From the NCBI GenBank assembly GCA_965234685.1, contig OZ248539.1, positions 2,914,001 to 2,978,000 on the forward strand: a stretch of 64,000 nucleotides of DNA, given 5' to 3'. Shown one piece after another: positions 54,982 to 63,157 of this stretch; positions within the stretch are counted from its first letter, which is position 1, and every line of letters starts with the position of its first letter. The notes below the pieces were generated by a model, which was not told the origin of the DNA, did not search any database, and was given only the letters and a program-made list of their open reading frames with translations. The position numbers and the translations under genes are program-made. Source of the DNA: Fimbriimonas planktonicus. Lineage in GTDB: Bacteria; Armatimonadota; Fimbriimonadia; Fimbriimonadales; Fimbriimonadaceae.

Positions 54982-56040
54982 ATGCAGTATGATGAACGCG
55001 TGTACAGTACGCGCGTTCATCATCGTGGTACCGGCCGTCCAACGCGGGACGATGTTGCCAGAGCGGCCCAGATTTCTGGGGCTACGGTATCGCGAGTGCT
55101 TAGCGGACGAACCGATGTCACTGTCCTTCCGGAAACCCGGGCCAAGGTGTTAGAAGCTGCCCGAGCGCTTGGCTACATGCCTAATACCGCAGCCCGAGCA
55201 CTTACCAGCGGCAGGACCGGCATCATTGGACTCTGGATGAGCCTCGCCTACTCTCGCTACCGCGGCCAAGTTCTCGACAGCATGAGAACTCTCCTTCAAG
55301 GCGTCGAAGTCACGACTTCCGTAACGGATATCGACGAGGAGTACCACTTCGCACACACATTCGAACGCGCCCTGCGGGTCCCCATTGATGGCATCATCGC
55401 TTTCGACACGTCAGCCTCAGTCGATGCCTTTGCGAGAGAATCAGACATCCTTGCCCCAACCGTTCCGTTCGTTAGCATGGGAGCCTACTGGTCCTCAAAA
55501 AAGAGCTATGTCGGCGTTGATCTGCGAAAGGGAACTGATGAAGCCATGGCCCACCTCTTCTCCACCGGACGAAGAAAAATTGCCTACCTCGCACCGACAT
55601 CTTCTGATCTTCTAGACTCAGGCCCACGCTTTGATGGCTACGACTACGCCATGAAGTCTGAGGGGCAAACCCCCCGAATCATCAGAGTAGAAACCTTCGC
55701 TTACAAGCAGATAAAGGAAGCACTCGGAGAGCTGGTCCAAGCCAAATCGCTCCCTGAAGCTATCCTGTGTCTCAACGACGAAGCGGCTCTTGCGGCCTCT
55801 CAGGTCCTACAGGGATTTGGTGTGAAAGTCGGGAGCGATGTTGCGATTGTCGGCTTTGATGGAATCGAAGAAACTGAGCATGCATCAGTTCCCATTACGA
55901 CTGTTCGTCAACCCTATGAGGAGATGTGCAAACTAGCGTGGGACTTCCTCCAGTCCCAAATCACCGAACCATCCGCTCTCCCGAGACAGCAAGTCCTAGT
56001 CCCAAATCTCATCATCCGGGAATCCTCTGGGACTGTTTGA
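54982..56040 (+). CDS. LacI-family transcriptional regulator
   Basis: DNA-binding sugar-responsive regulator of 352 residues. The LacI helix-turn-helix RPTRDDVARAAQISGATVSRVLSG occupies about 18-42, the hinge KVLEAARALGYMPNTAARAL follows, then the periplasmic-binding-protein-like sensor (GIIGLWMS, PVSM-type strand VPFVSMGAY, CLNDEAALAA, IVGFDGIEET). The HTH is normally within a few residues of the N-terminus, but here 17 extra residues precede it. They are encoded by a 31-base palindrome. A GTG at 55000 is an alternative start. Likely controls the alpha-galactosidase cassette, probably with galactoside as inducer (inference from neighbours). Confidence 0.94.
   Translation: MQYDERVYSTRVHHRGTGRPTRDDVARAAQISGATVSRVLSGRTDVTVLPETRAKVLEAARALGYMPNTAARALTSGRTGIIGLWMSLAYSRYRGQVLDSMRTLLQGVEVTTSVTDIDEEYHFAHTFERALRVPIDGIIAFDTSASVDAFARESDILAPTVPFVSMGAYWSSKKSYVGVDLRKGTDEAMAHLFSTGRRKIAYLAPTSSDLLDSGPRFDGYDYAMKSEGQTPRIIRVETFAYKQIKEALGELVQAKSLPEAILCLNDEAALAASQVLQGFGVKVGSDVAIVGFDGIEETEHASVPITTVRQPYEEMCKLAWDFLQSQITEPSALPRQQVLVPNLIIRESSGTV
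54991..55021. promoter_or_regulatory. 31-base near-perfect palindrome, probable LacI-family operator
   Basis: Arms 54991-55005 and 55007-55021 match at 14 of 15 positions around a central A at 55006 (GATGAACGCG outward, GTAC next to the centre). It overlaps the first codons of the LacI-family gene, as expected for autoregulation. In RNA it would also fold into a hairpin with one G-U pair over the initiation region. The inner left half recurs before the GH36 gene. Confidence 0.7.
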
Positions 56041-56085
56041 TAAGGACATCCATAGCAATTTGTAACTCAACGCAGAGAAAACAAA

Positions 56086-56973
56086 ATGAAACGAGCATTC
56101 ACCCTCATCGAACTCTTGGTGGTCATCGCCATCATCGCTATCCTCGCTGCTATCCTTTTCCCGGTCTTCGCCCAAGCAAAAGCTGCCGCAAAGCGAACTG
56201 CTGAGATTAGCAACTTGAAGAACATCACCCTCGGAGTCATCATGTACTCCGCAGATGCAGACGACCAGCTCGTCCTAACATACCAAGCCAACTGGAGTCG
56301 CCCTCGACACCAGATCATTCAGTGGAAAGATTCGGTTCTGCCATACATCAAGAACGGTGGGCGGCTTCCCAAAAACGATGGTGGTTTCTACTCCGCTACG
56401 GAACAGTCGGACGGTGGCATCTTTGGCGCCCCAACCTATGATGGCAACTGGACAAGCTTTTCAGATAGCGGAAACAACTACCGGGGCGACATGACGAGCC
56501 GATTTCCCCGAGCGTACGCGTTAAACACTGACGCGGGCAAGAACGAAAATATGGGCGATAGTGATGTTGAAAGTGAAGACGCTACAGTCTGGCAACGTGC
56601 CTACACTTGGGACAACAATCCAATATACGTCCGAGGCGGATCAGGCAGTGCAGGTTCCCTAGAGAACGTCGCAGGAACTGCAATGATAGTTGGAACCCGA
56701 ACGCCCTACCCAAACTTTAACTCTCGATATTTTGCTTATCGCTGTGATACGAACTGGTGCGGAAATGCTAATAGTGAGTTGAGTTATGCCCGCGGTATGG
56801 GGACAAAGCAAGTCGGCCTTTCCTTCTTCGATGGTCACGTGAAGTCTATGAACGGTTTCAAGACATTCGCTGAAGACGTCTATGGTATGTATCGAGTCCG
56901 AGTACCTGGCTCGAACTGGCCCGGTGCTCCTGCCGTTACATTCTACATGTCCCAGATCGGAGAATGGCGTTGA
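56086..56973 (+). CDS. Type IV prepilin-like protein (DUF1559/H-x9-DG class)
   Basis: A 295-residue pseudopilin. The class III signal KRA-FTLIELLVVIAII is cut after Ala4 by prepilin peptidase and the new Phe is methylated. The hydrophobic helix runs to about residue 28 and is followed by the usual FAQAKAAAKRT. The globular part has the DUF1559-type end VGLSFFDGHVKSMNGFKTF. Such pilins are present in many copies in planctomycetes and armatimonads, often one per polysaccharide cluster. It sits 45 bases after the LacI-family gene and overlaps a tiny lipoprotein gene by 10 bases, so the three may be one transcript. Confidence 0.92.
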   Translation: MKRAFTLIELLVVIAIIAILAAILFPVFAQAKAAAKRTAEISNLKNITLGVIMYSADADDQLVLTYQANWSRPRHQIIQWKDSVLPYIKNGGRLPKNDGGFYSATEQSDGGIFGAPTYDGNWTSFSDSGNNYRGDMTSRFPRAYALNTDAGKNENMGDSDVESEDATVWQRAYTWDNNPIYVRGGSGSAGSLENVAGTAMIVGTRTPYPNFNSRYFAYRCDTNWCGNANSELSYARGMGTKQVGLSFFDGHVKSMNGFKTFAEDVYGMYRVRVPGSNWPGAPAVTFYMSQIGEWR

Positions 56974-57134
56974 GATTCGCAGCCCTGGCATTACTTCTGA
57001 TGTGCCTCACTGGTTGTGGGGCCAAAGAAGAGGACGACATGAAGGCAAGTAGCATCGCCGTCCCTCAAGAAGGCAACGGACCGCCTCCACTGAGTGCGCC
57101 AATGAAAGAGGGCAACCAGACCTCGGGACAGTAA
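56964..57134 (+). CDS. Tiny lipoprotein of 56 residues
   Basis: ATG at 56964 overlaps the prepilin stop by 10 bases in another frame. The product has a short signal peptide with lipobox LTGC (Cys at residue 18), then a charged and Pro/Gly-rich tail: AKEEDDMKASS, then EGNGPPPLSAPMKEGNQTSGQ. With no folded domain it resembles the small lipoproteins that follow prepilin genes in related genomes. Probably co-expressed with the pilin and followed by a GC hairpin. Confidence 0.72.
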   Translation: MALRFAALALLLMCLTGCGAKEEDDMKASSIAVPQEGNGPPPLSAPMKEGNQTSGQ

Positions 57135-57148
57135 GTCCTCCACGACAG

Positions 57149-57166
57149 CCCGGCTACCACGCCGGG
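57149..57166 (+). terminator. GC hairpin after the pilin/lipoprotein genes
   Basis: CCCGGC and GCCGGG pair perfectly with a 6-base loop, 15 bases after the lipoprotein stop. The tail TCTCACTTT is only moderately T-rich. Likely a terminator or attenuator before the clan GH-D gene at 57182. Confidence 0.5.
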
Positions 57167-57181
57167 TCTCACTTTAACTCA

Positions 57182-59179
57182 ATGCTCGCGTCGCTCTTAC
57201 TTGGTCTTGTAACGTTCCAGTCGCTCGAATCTAATGTCGTCTTCGTCTCAAAAGACAAAAAACTGACGCTGTCGATCTCCAAGCGAACTGGTCGTTTTGA
57301 TCTAGTCTGGGGAAAAACTGCAGCAGTATTGCAGTCCTCCGGTCATGCGATCCTTGCCAGTGGTGTAAAGGACCGCACCGACACCAGGGCGACGCACCAA
57401 ATTAAGTCTGAGCAAACCGCCGAAGCCATAGTGGTCACTGTACGCCATCTCACCCCCGGCAAGCCCGAGCTCAAGCACACTTTTTGGCTCTATCACCGCA
57501 ACGCCGAGGTTGCCGTCCGACTCGACCTCATCGACGTCAAAGGACAGTCCTCAAACCAACTCATACCGGTAGTGACGACCGCGCCCGTGAAGCTCTTGTC
57601 ACGAGGAAGTCTTCAAGCCCTATTCGTGCCTTACGACAACGACAGCTACGTTCGCTACTCCAGTCAGGCCTGGACCGGCGAAACGGCCGAAACCGGTAGC
57701 TACGAAGTTGGTGCGCTCTACGACGACACGACCCGAGCCGGACTCGTCGTCGGCTCCATTGATCACGATCATTGGAAGTCAGCCGTCAAATTCTCCAAGG
57801 GAGGCGGTCTCCAGCTAACCGCCGGAGTCACCAGCAGATTTACCCACGACACTCAACCCCACGGTGCGGTTACGGGCAAAGAAGTTCGCTCGCCCCGATT
57901 CACGCTAGGCCTCTACGCCGACTGGCGGCAGGGGCTCGAAAGGTATGGCGAACTCAGTGCCAAAGTTGTTCCGCCACTTAAATGGAGCGGCAAGGTGCCC
58001 TTCGGTTGGAACTCTTGGTCCGGGCACAAGTCGAAGCTCCAAGCTTCGGACGCCGACGCTGCTATAGAGTTCGTTCGCGACGAGCTGCCTCATCTGCGCA
58101 ACGATGGCACTGCATACATCAACTTAGACTCCTACTATGACAATCTCAGCACTGACCAGCTTAAAGCGTTCGTCAAGAAAGCTCATGATTCCGGGCTCAA
58201 GGCCGGGATCTATTGGTCGCCATTTGTAAACTGGGGAGAGCCTGACTGGAAGACAGTAGGAAACTTCCACTTTCGAGACCTCCAACTAAAAGGTGCCAGT
58301 GGGGACTTCCTGCCCAAACACGACGGAGCCTGGCCTCTCGATCCAACTCACCCGGGCACACTATTGCGGATAGATCGGCAAATTAAGGAGTACGCAGAAA
58401 ATGGTTTCGATTTCGTTAAGCTTGATTTTCTAACTCACGGAGCTCTCGAAGGGAAACACCATAATCCTGCAGTCCAAACCGGCACGGCCGCTTACAATTT
58501 TGGCATGAAACAGCTTTTGAAGAGTATAAATCAGCACACCCGAGGGCGGCCCTTCTACGTAAGCCTAAGCATAGCACCCCTGTTCCCGAATGGCTATGGA
58601 CACAGCCGCCGAGTTTCTTGTGATGTCTTCGCAAACATCGGATCCACCGAGTATTTGCTCAATTCACACAACTACGGCTGGTGGTCCGCTGGTCGGCTCT
58701 ATCAATTCAATGACCCCGACCATGCCTGCGTTTACCGGGCCGAAAGTGAGGACGCTACCACCGAAGCTGAAGCGCGCAGCCGCCTCACCGCGTCCGTGAT
58801 CGGCGGTGGGTTAATTCTACAGGGAGATAACCTGACCAACGACCAAGCGAAAGTTCGAGTTAAGAAGGTCTTTTCAAATGCCATCTTGAATCTAGCAAAA
58901 ACATCTCCAGAGTTCCGTCCCGCCTACGGCAACATCGGCAGTGTTGGCGGAGAAACTTTTGTCTACCACCAGAGTGCCACCGTCTGCTACGTTGCACTCT
59001 TTAATTTCGATAAAGTACATTCTAAGTTGCTTAAAGAACCCGCCGCCCGTCTTGGCTTAACAGGTACCTGGACAGGCCACGACCTCTGGACCAACACATC
59101 CATCACCGTTTCCAACATTCTCTCCCACAACCTAGCCCCCATGGACTGTGCTCTGTTCAAACTCAGTAAACAGAACTAG
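57182..59179 (+). CDS. Secreted clan GH-D glycosidase (alpha-galactosidase-like)
   Basis: A 665-residue exported glycosidase: signal peptide at 1-16, a beta-sandwich to about residue 270, then a TIM barrel with PFGWNSWSGHKSKL at about 272, INLDSYYDN, LKAGIYWSPFVNWGEP and the nucleophile strand FVKLDFLTHG (Asp415). A C-terminal beta domain closes the chain. The W-N-S-W and K-x-D pattern is that of clan GH-D (GH27/GH36 relatives), so alpha-galactoside or a related alpha-glycoside is the likely substrate. With a cytosolic GH36 and a LacI regulator beside it, an outside-then-inside degradation route is plausible. The exact family is left open. Confidence 0.85.
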   Translation: MLASLLLGLVTFQSLESNVVFVSKDKKLTLSISKRTGRFDLVWGKTAAVLQSSGHAILASGVKDRTDTRATHQIKSEQTAEAIVVTVRHLTPGKPELKHTFWLYHRNAEVAVRLDLIDVKGQSSNQLIPVVTTAPVKLLSRGSLQALFVPYDNDSYVRYSSQAWTGETAETGSYEVGALYDDTTRAGLVVGSIDHDHWKSAVKFSKGGGLQLTAGVTSRFTHDTQPHGAVTGKEVRSPRFTLGLYADWRQGLERYGELSAKVVPPLKWSGKVPFGWNSWSGHKSKLQASDADAAIEFVRDELPHLRNDGTAYINLDSYYDNLSTDQLKAFVKKAHDSGLKAGIYWSPFVNWGEPDWKTVGNFHFRDLQLKGASGDFLPKHDGAWPLDPTHPGTLLRIDRQIKEYAENGFDFVKLDFLTHGALEGKHHNPAVQTGTAAYNFGMKQLLKSINQHTRGRPFYVSLSIAPLFPNGYGHSRRVSCDVFANIGSTEYLLNSHNYGWWSAGRLYQFNDPDHACVYRAESEDATTEAEARSRLTASVIGGGLILQGDNLTNDQAKVRVKKVFSNAILNLAKTSPEFRPAYGNIGSVGGETFVYHQSATVCYVALFNFDKVHSKLLKEPAARLGLTGTWTGHDLWTNTSITVSNILSHNLAPMDCALFKLSKQN

Positions 59180-59614
59180 TGAATTCGGACTACAGCTCAT
59201 CGCACAAACGGTCAACGGATGAGTAAGCGGGCTGAAACGATGCGGATAGTAAGTACCTGCTCTCAAGCGACCTTACCCGTTACATCAACGCCAAGTTCTT
59301 CATAAAAGATGTCCTTGCCGATCGGCGATGGCGACGAGTGAGGATATTGGTCTTTTGTTTAGGGCGAGTTGTTGGCGATTCACATGCTTAACTTTCTTGA
59401 GTAACAATAGATGCTCGACCTAGCACCCCGAGGCCCCTTATAGCCCTCGAACTGTCACTCCCAAACGCTCTGAAATATTCAAAAAAGTGCATATATGCTT
59501 TTAATCCTAAGCGACGACGTCGGGTCGGCGCGAGTCCGTCCCGGGCCGCCAAGATTTGAATCGGCCGTACCGAACAAACCAGCGGAAGCTCAGGCCGAAT
59601 GGTAACCTCCGCGC
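59180..59614. other. Gene-free stretch holding a degenerate tRNA copy
   Basis: 435 bases with no convincing gene on either strand. Apart from the tRNA-like remnant at 59505-59560 I see only AT-rich sequence around 59480-59505 and no clear promoter. Confidence 0.6.
59505..59560 (+). repeat. Degenerate copy of the tRNA-Arg 3' half (putative attachment site)
   Basis: Starts with TCCTAAG, as in the anticodon loop of the intact gene (52502-52508). It then diverges and ends with CGAGTCC-n-TCC-nn-GGCCGCCAA, a 2-base insertion and TTTGAA. From CGAGTCC on, 25 of 28 positions match the tRNA 3' end and the 7 bases after it. It cannot fold as a functional tRNA. Position and polarity fit the distal end of an integrated element. 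Confidence 0.7.
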
Positions 59615-59617
59615 GTG

Positions 59618-60691
59618 ATGTGCCTACTTGTGGCTCAGACTCTCGCCCAGCCTGCGCGAATTGATCTTGACGGCCTAGCGGCAATGCAAACGGTTCTTGA
59701 CCGGGAGCCGGGGCAGTACCTGGGGCACCCAACAACCGTTTTGCTCCGCGATGGGCGAACGATTCTTGCGGTGTATCCCAAGGGCCATGGGAAGGGCGCG
59801 ATCGTTTTGAAGCGAAGTACGGACGGGGGTAAGTCATGGAGCGATAGACTCCTAACCCCGAAGAGTTGGGAGACCAGCCTTGAGACCCCAACAATCCACC
59901 GGCTGGTTGATCCGAAGACGAAAAAAGACCGGCTGATCCTCTGGTCGGGGCTCAACCCTGCCCGTTATGCCTCCAGCGACGACGAGGGGAAAACTTGGAC
60001 GGAGTTGCAGCCCGCTGGCACGTGGGGAGGGATCGTGGTGATGTCTGCCTTGGAAAGGCTGAAGGACGGACGCTACATGGCGCTCTTTCACGACGATGGC
60101 CGATTCTTCTACTCAACCCCACAGACGGCTGGCACCTTCACCCTTTACAAGACTTTGAGCGCCGACGGGGGGCGCACTTGGAGCTTCCCCGAGGCGGTGC
60201 TATCTCGTTCCGATATGCAGCTTTGCGAGCCGGGCCTTATCCGGTCTCCCGACGGTAAGGCGATGGCCATGCTGCTTCGAGAGAACGCGCGCAAGTTCAA
60301 CTCTCAGGTGGTGTTTTCGCACGATGAAGGTCGCACTTGGTCGGTGCCGCGCGCCTTGCCTCAGGCGCTAACGGGAGACCGCCACGTTGCCAAGTACGGC
60401 CCAGATGGCCGGCTGTTCATATCATTTCGAGAAATGCCGCCAGTCGGAGACTGGAAAGGAGATTGGGTCGCTTGGGTTAGGACGTGGGACGATCTCGTGA
60501 ACGGCCGCGATGGCCAGTACAAAGTCCGGCTCAAGGACAACAAGAACTCGTGGGATTCGGGGTATTCGGGGGTCGAACTGCTTCCGGACGGCACGTTCTT
60601 CATGACGAGTTACGGACATTGGGCCGGTGCGGACGAGTCTCCATACGTGATCTCAGTGCGGCTGAAACTCTCCGACCTTGACCGGCAGTAG
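59618..60691 (+). CDS. Sialidase-like (BNR/Asp-box) exoglycosidase or binding protein
   Basis: A 357-residue six-bladed propeller of the sialidase fold. Four Asp boxes (S-x-D-x-G-x-T-W type) are visible: STDGGKSWS, SSDDEGKTWT, SADGGRTWS and SHDEGRTWS. Arg-containing strands needed for carboxylate binding cannot be proven by eye. A short N-terminal hydrophobic stretch (MCLLVAQTLAQ) may be a signal. ATG at 59618 is preferred over GTG at 59615. Whether it is a true neuraminidase or one of the many non-sialidase exo-glycosidases of this fold is open. It lies just outside the tRNA-bounded island. Confidence 0.85.
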   Translation: MCLLVAQTLAQPARIDLDGLAAMQTVLDREPGQYLGHPTTVLLRDGRTILAVYPKGHGKGAIVLKRSTDGGKSWSDRLLTPKSWETSLETPTIHRLVDPKTKKDRLILWSGLNPARYASSDDEGKTWTELQPAGTWGGIVVMSALERLKDGRYMALFHDDGRFFYSTPQTAGTFTLYKTLSADGGRTWSFPEAVLSRSDMQLCEPGLIRSPDGKAMAMLLRENARKFNSQVVFSHDEGRTWSVPRALPQALTGDRHVAKYGPDGRLFISFREMPPVGDWKGDWVAWVRTWDDLVNGRDGQYKVRLKDNKNSWDSGYSGVELLPDGTFFMTSYGHWAGADESPYVISVRLKLSDLDRQ

Positions 60692-60801
60692 CTTCGAAGA
60701 TCGAACCGCAATCGGCGGAAGTAGCGAGGGTAACTGGCACAAGACGCGTTGTTCCGCGAGGCATGGTCTACGACGCGCTGGAGCTCGGCTAAGATATCGC
60801 C

Positions 60802-61761
60802 ATGACCGGCGAGACCGCTCCATCTGGATCGAACGCTAAGATCGTTCTCGCACTTTCCTCCGTCATCATCGCCCTCAGCTTCGCCTTCCCGCTCACCGTG
60901 GTGCCATCTTCAAAGTACGGCGCCATCTCCAACGAAGCCATGAACCTTTACGCCTGCACCGCGTGGGCGGGTTGGGCACATTTTGTGTTCGCATACGTGG
61001 GTCAGCTGCGCTCCATCGTGCCGATGCCAGGGATGTACCAAGCCAAAAAGCTTGGCCTGTTTGCGGGTTCTTTGGTGGTTTCGCTCGTGTTCCTTTTTGC
61101 CCTCTGGCTATGGGTTGGTCCAGAAGCGTTTGGCGCGCTCGTATGGGTCTATTTCATTGATCATTTCTTGAAAGCGGAGCAATTCTTTGCGTTGGGAAAA
61201 GTGGAGAAGGAGCCACTTATCGCGCGCTGGATTCGGTCGTACCAGCCCATTCTATGCTTCGGTTGGCTCAGTGTGGTCTTGCTGGATTTTGGCGATATTT
61301 CCGGCTTTCGTTGGATCATTTGGGGAGTCTCTGCGGCTATGGCTGCCATGGTCTTACTGTTGGGTGGTTGGCAGGACCTTCGCGCTGGGGATAAACGCGG
61401 TACGCTCCTCTCGCTTTTCTTTGTTGCCGAAGCCGCGGTTTGGGGCACGCTAAGCGGCTTCACCGTTCCCGAGTTTCTGGTCGGGGTGTACATATTTCAC
61501 GTTGCATTGGGCAGTTTTTATCACTACCTCGGGGCGTACTTTGCCGCGGTAGCGCGCAGGAAGCCAGGTGATCGGTGGCTGCTGCCAATCACGATTGTGC
61601 TGGTCAATCTCGGCATTGGTGCGCTTGGCTATTTCACGGTCAATCACTCGGCGCTTTCCGGATTGCAGGTGTTGCTGAATCCAGATTGGTTCACCCTGTG
61701 GGTCGGTCTGCACCTAGTTGCGAGCGATGTGTTTCCCCTGGTGCGCAATGCGAAGGTTTAG
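60802..61761 (+). CDS. Polytopic membrane protein with conserved-looking His residues, unknown
   Basis: A 319-residue inner-membrane protein with about eight to nine hydrophobic segments. His residues sit at or near segment ends: WAHFVFAY near 57, FIDHFLKAEQFF near 117 and FHVALGSFYHYLGAYF near 233-250. Such paired His in membrane helices occur in di-iron or heme membrane enzymes such as desaturases or Brp/Blh oxygenases, but the diagnostic motifs of those families are not matched, so no function is assigned. It is 110 bases after the sialidase-like gene on the same strand. Confidence 0.78.
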   Translation: MTGETAPSGSNAKIVLALSSVIIALSFAFPLTVVPSSKYGAISNEAMNLYACTAWAGWAHFVFAYVGQLRSIVPMPGMYQAKKLGLFAGSLVVSLVFLFALWLWVGPEAFGALVWVYFIDHFLKAEQFFALGKVEKEPLIARWIRSYQPILCFGWLSVVLLDFGDISGFRWIIWGVSAAMAAMVLLLGGWQDLRAGDKRGTLLSLFFVAEAAVWGTLSGFTVPEFLVGVYIFHVALGSFYHYLGAYFAAVARRKPGDRWLLPITIVLVNLGIGALGYFTVNHSALSGLQVLLNPDWFTLWVGLHLVASDVFPLVRNAKV

Positions 61762-62016
61762 GCACGATGATTCAAGCTCTCGCGGCACTTCGAATGAGAG
61801 AACGCTGGTTGGCGCGGCCATGAGTTCTGGTCTCGGAAGCAACCAGCACCCTGCGTGGATTTCCTTCTGCGGCTCAATGATATGTTCTTAATTGGTGCCT
61901 TTGGCCTTTTCTCGTGTGCTTCCTAAAGGGAGGAATGAGAACCGACCGCTGCACGATGGTTTTTTACGCGGAACCAGCTAGTTGCTGACGTATCCTGATG
62001 ACCGAGCGGAATATTC

Positions 62017-62583
62017 ATGACCCACCAAGCGCTGCGCAACTTTCTTTTTGTTTCTACTGTCCTTGGGTGTGCCGCAGGATTGACCCTCCAGGGGTTCGCG
62101 CTGACTCAAGAGTCAAAGAAACCTTCGCCAAAGCCGAATCCTGATTTTCTCATGCCAAAGATGACCGGCAAGTGGGTGATGAGGGGAACCATTGGTGGCG
62201 ACAAGGTGACCCACGACGTTACCGTCGACCGAATTCTGAATCGGCAATATGTCCGAATCCATGAGATCGCACGGGAGAAGGATCCCACCGGGCAGCCAGC
62301 CTACGAAGCTTGGATTCACATTGCTTGGGACAAAGCAAACGAGGAATTTGTGGTCATGTGGCTGGACAATACGGGCGTTACCAACTTTTCCGCCGACGGC
62401 GTCGGACACGGAAAACCGGTGGGCGATCGGATTCCATTTATCTGGAAATTGGCCGACGGGAGTGGTATTCACAACACGTTTGCGTACGACCGCGCCAGCA
62501 ATTCGTGGTCCTGGAAAATCGACAACTTAGAGAAGTCTGGGAAATCCTCGCCTTTTGGCAGAGTGACATTGAAGCGAAAGTAG
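62017..62583 (+). CDS. Secreted lipocalin-like small protein (DUF1579-like)
   Basis: A 188-residue exported protein. The signal peptide runs to about residue 30 and contains LGCAAG, a possible but imperfect lipobox. A Lys/Pro linker (ESKKPSPKPNPDF) follows, then a beta-barrel-like domain. MTGKWVMRGTIGGDKVTHDV begins the first strands, and W-x-x-D and VVMWLDNTG follow in the style of DUF1579 proteins. Function unknown. It is preceded by 255 bases without a gene (61762-62016), where I see no clear signals, and converges on the RbsD-like gene. Confidence 0.7.
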   Translation: MTHQALRNFLFVSTVLGCAAGLTLQGFALTQESKKPSPKPNPDFLMPKMTGKWVMRGTIGGDKVTHDVTVDRILNRQYVRIHEIAREKDPTGQPAYEAWIHIAWDKANEEFVVMWLDNTGVTNFSADGVGHGKPVGDRIPFIWKLADGSGIHNTFAYDRASNSWSWKIDNLEKSGKSSPFGRVTLKRK

Positions 62584-62611
62584 ACGCTCGACGTACCTAC
62601 CTACGACAACG

Positions 62612-63157
62612 CTACTTCGACATCGCCTTTCTGAGCGCCTGCTCCGACTCTGCTGACCAGTACGAGCAATCGAGTTGAAAGAAGACCGAAGTGTACGGTT
62701 GGGTATGCGGCGTTTTGATCAGCAGGATGCGGAAGGACTTACCTGCTTCATCCAGCTTTGCAATGATTTTCTCGTGAAGCATCCGTTCGACTTTTTGTCC
62801 GACAAGCAGCTGGTTTAGGCTTTTCCGATAGCTTGAAATGCCGGGAGCGCGATCTTCGGGAACGAACTTCAGTTCTGAATCGACGTAAACGATCGGACGA
62901 ACGTGGCGGCTTTGGCGTAGGGCTGCAAAAACCTTTTTCACGACGGACAACTGACCATCCGTAACCGTGACGGTCTCGATCCCCGGAGCGGTCTGGTAGG
63001 GGTATGCCGAATCCGCCACCACAATCCAGTTTCGATGCCCAAGGCCCGGAAGTCGGCGGGCCAGAAGTTGCTGGACGGAAGGTGTTTTTTCCCCTCCTGG
63101 CTTGGCTAGCCCAGTCACACTCACGGCGAAACAAATGACACTTACAATCAGCTTCAT
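62612..63157 (-). CDS. Exported RbsD/FucU-like protein
   Basis: A 181-residue protein from the ATG at 63157, which overlaps the GH116 stop as ATGA. Signal peptide: MKLIVSVICFAVSVTGLA. The mature part resembles the RbsD/FucU sugar mutarotase fold. LLARRLPGLGHRNWIVVADS holds the catalytic-type His in LGHRN and the Asp in VADS, followed by the Tyr-Pro. A central helix matches, and the C-terminal PYTSVFF corresponds to the PYAN..L strand of RbsD, with Asn replaced by Ser. Family members catalyse anomer/ring interconversion of ribose or fucose in the cytosol; export is unusual. Longer starts to 63229 lack support. Confidence 0.68.
   Translation of the reverse strand: MKLIVSVICFAVSVTGLAKPGGEKTPSVQQLLARRLPGLGHRNWIVVADSAYPYQTAPGIETVTVTDGQLSVVKKVFAALRQSRHVRPIVYVDSELKFVPEDRAPGISSYRKSLNQLLVGQKVERMLHEKIIAKLDEAGKSFRILLIKTPHTQPYTSVFFQLDCSYWSAESEQALRKAMSK

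Noticed and set aside
52546..59504. Looked for an integrase, transposase or phage gene to explain the tRNA-bounded region
   Set aside because: None present; all genes are carbohydrate, regulator or pilin genes, so mobility is inferred only from the repeat.
59505..59551. Second functional tRNA-Arg gene
   Set aside because: No 5' acceptor or D arm, an enlarged T region and mismatched stem; it is a remnant.
59388..59894. 168-codon minus-strand open frame over the tRNA remnant
   Set aside because: Mostly antisense to the sialidase-like gene; low-complexity, no motifs.
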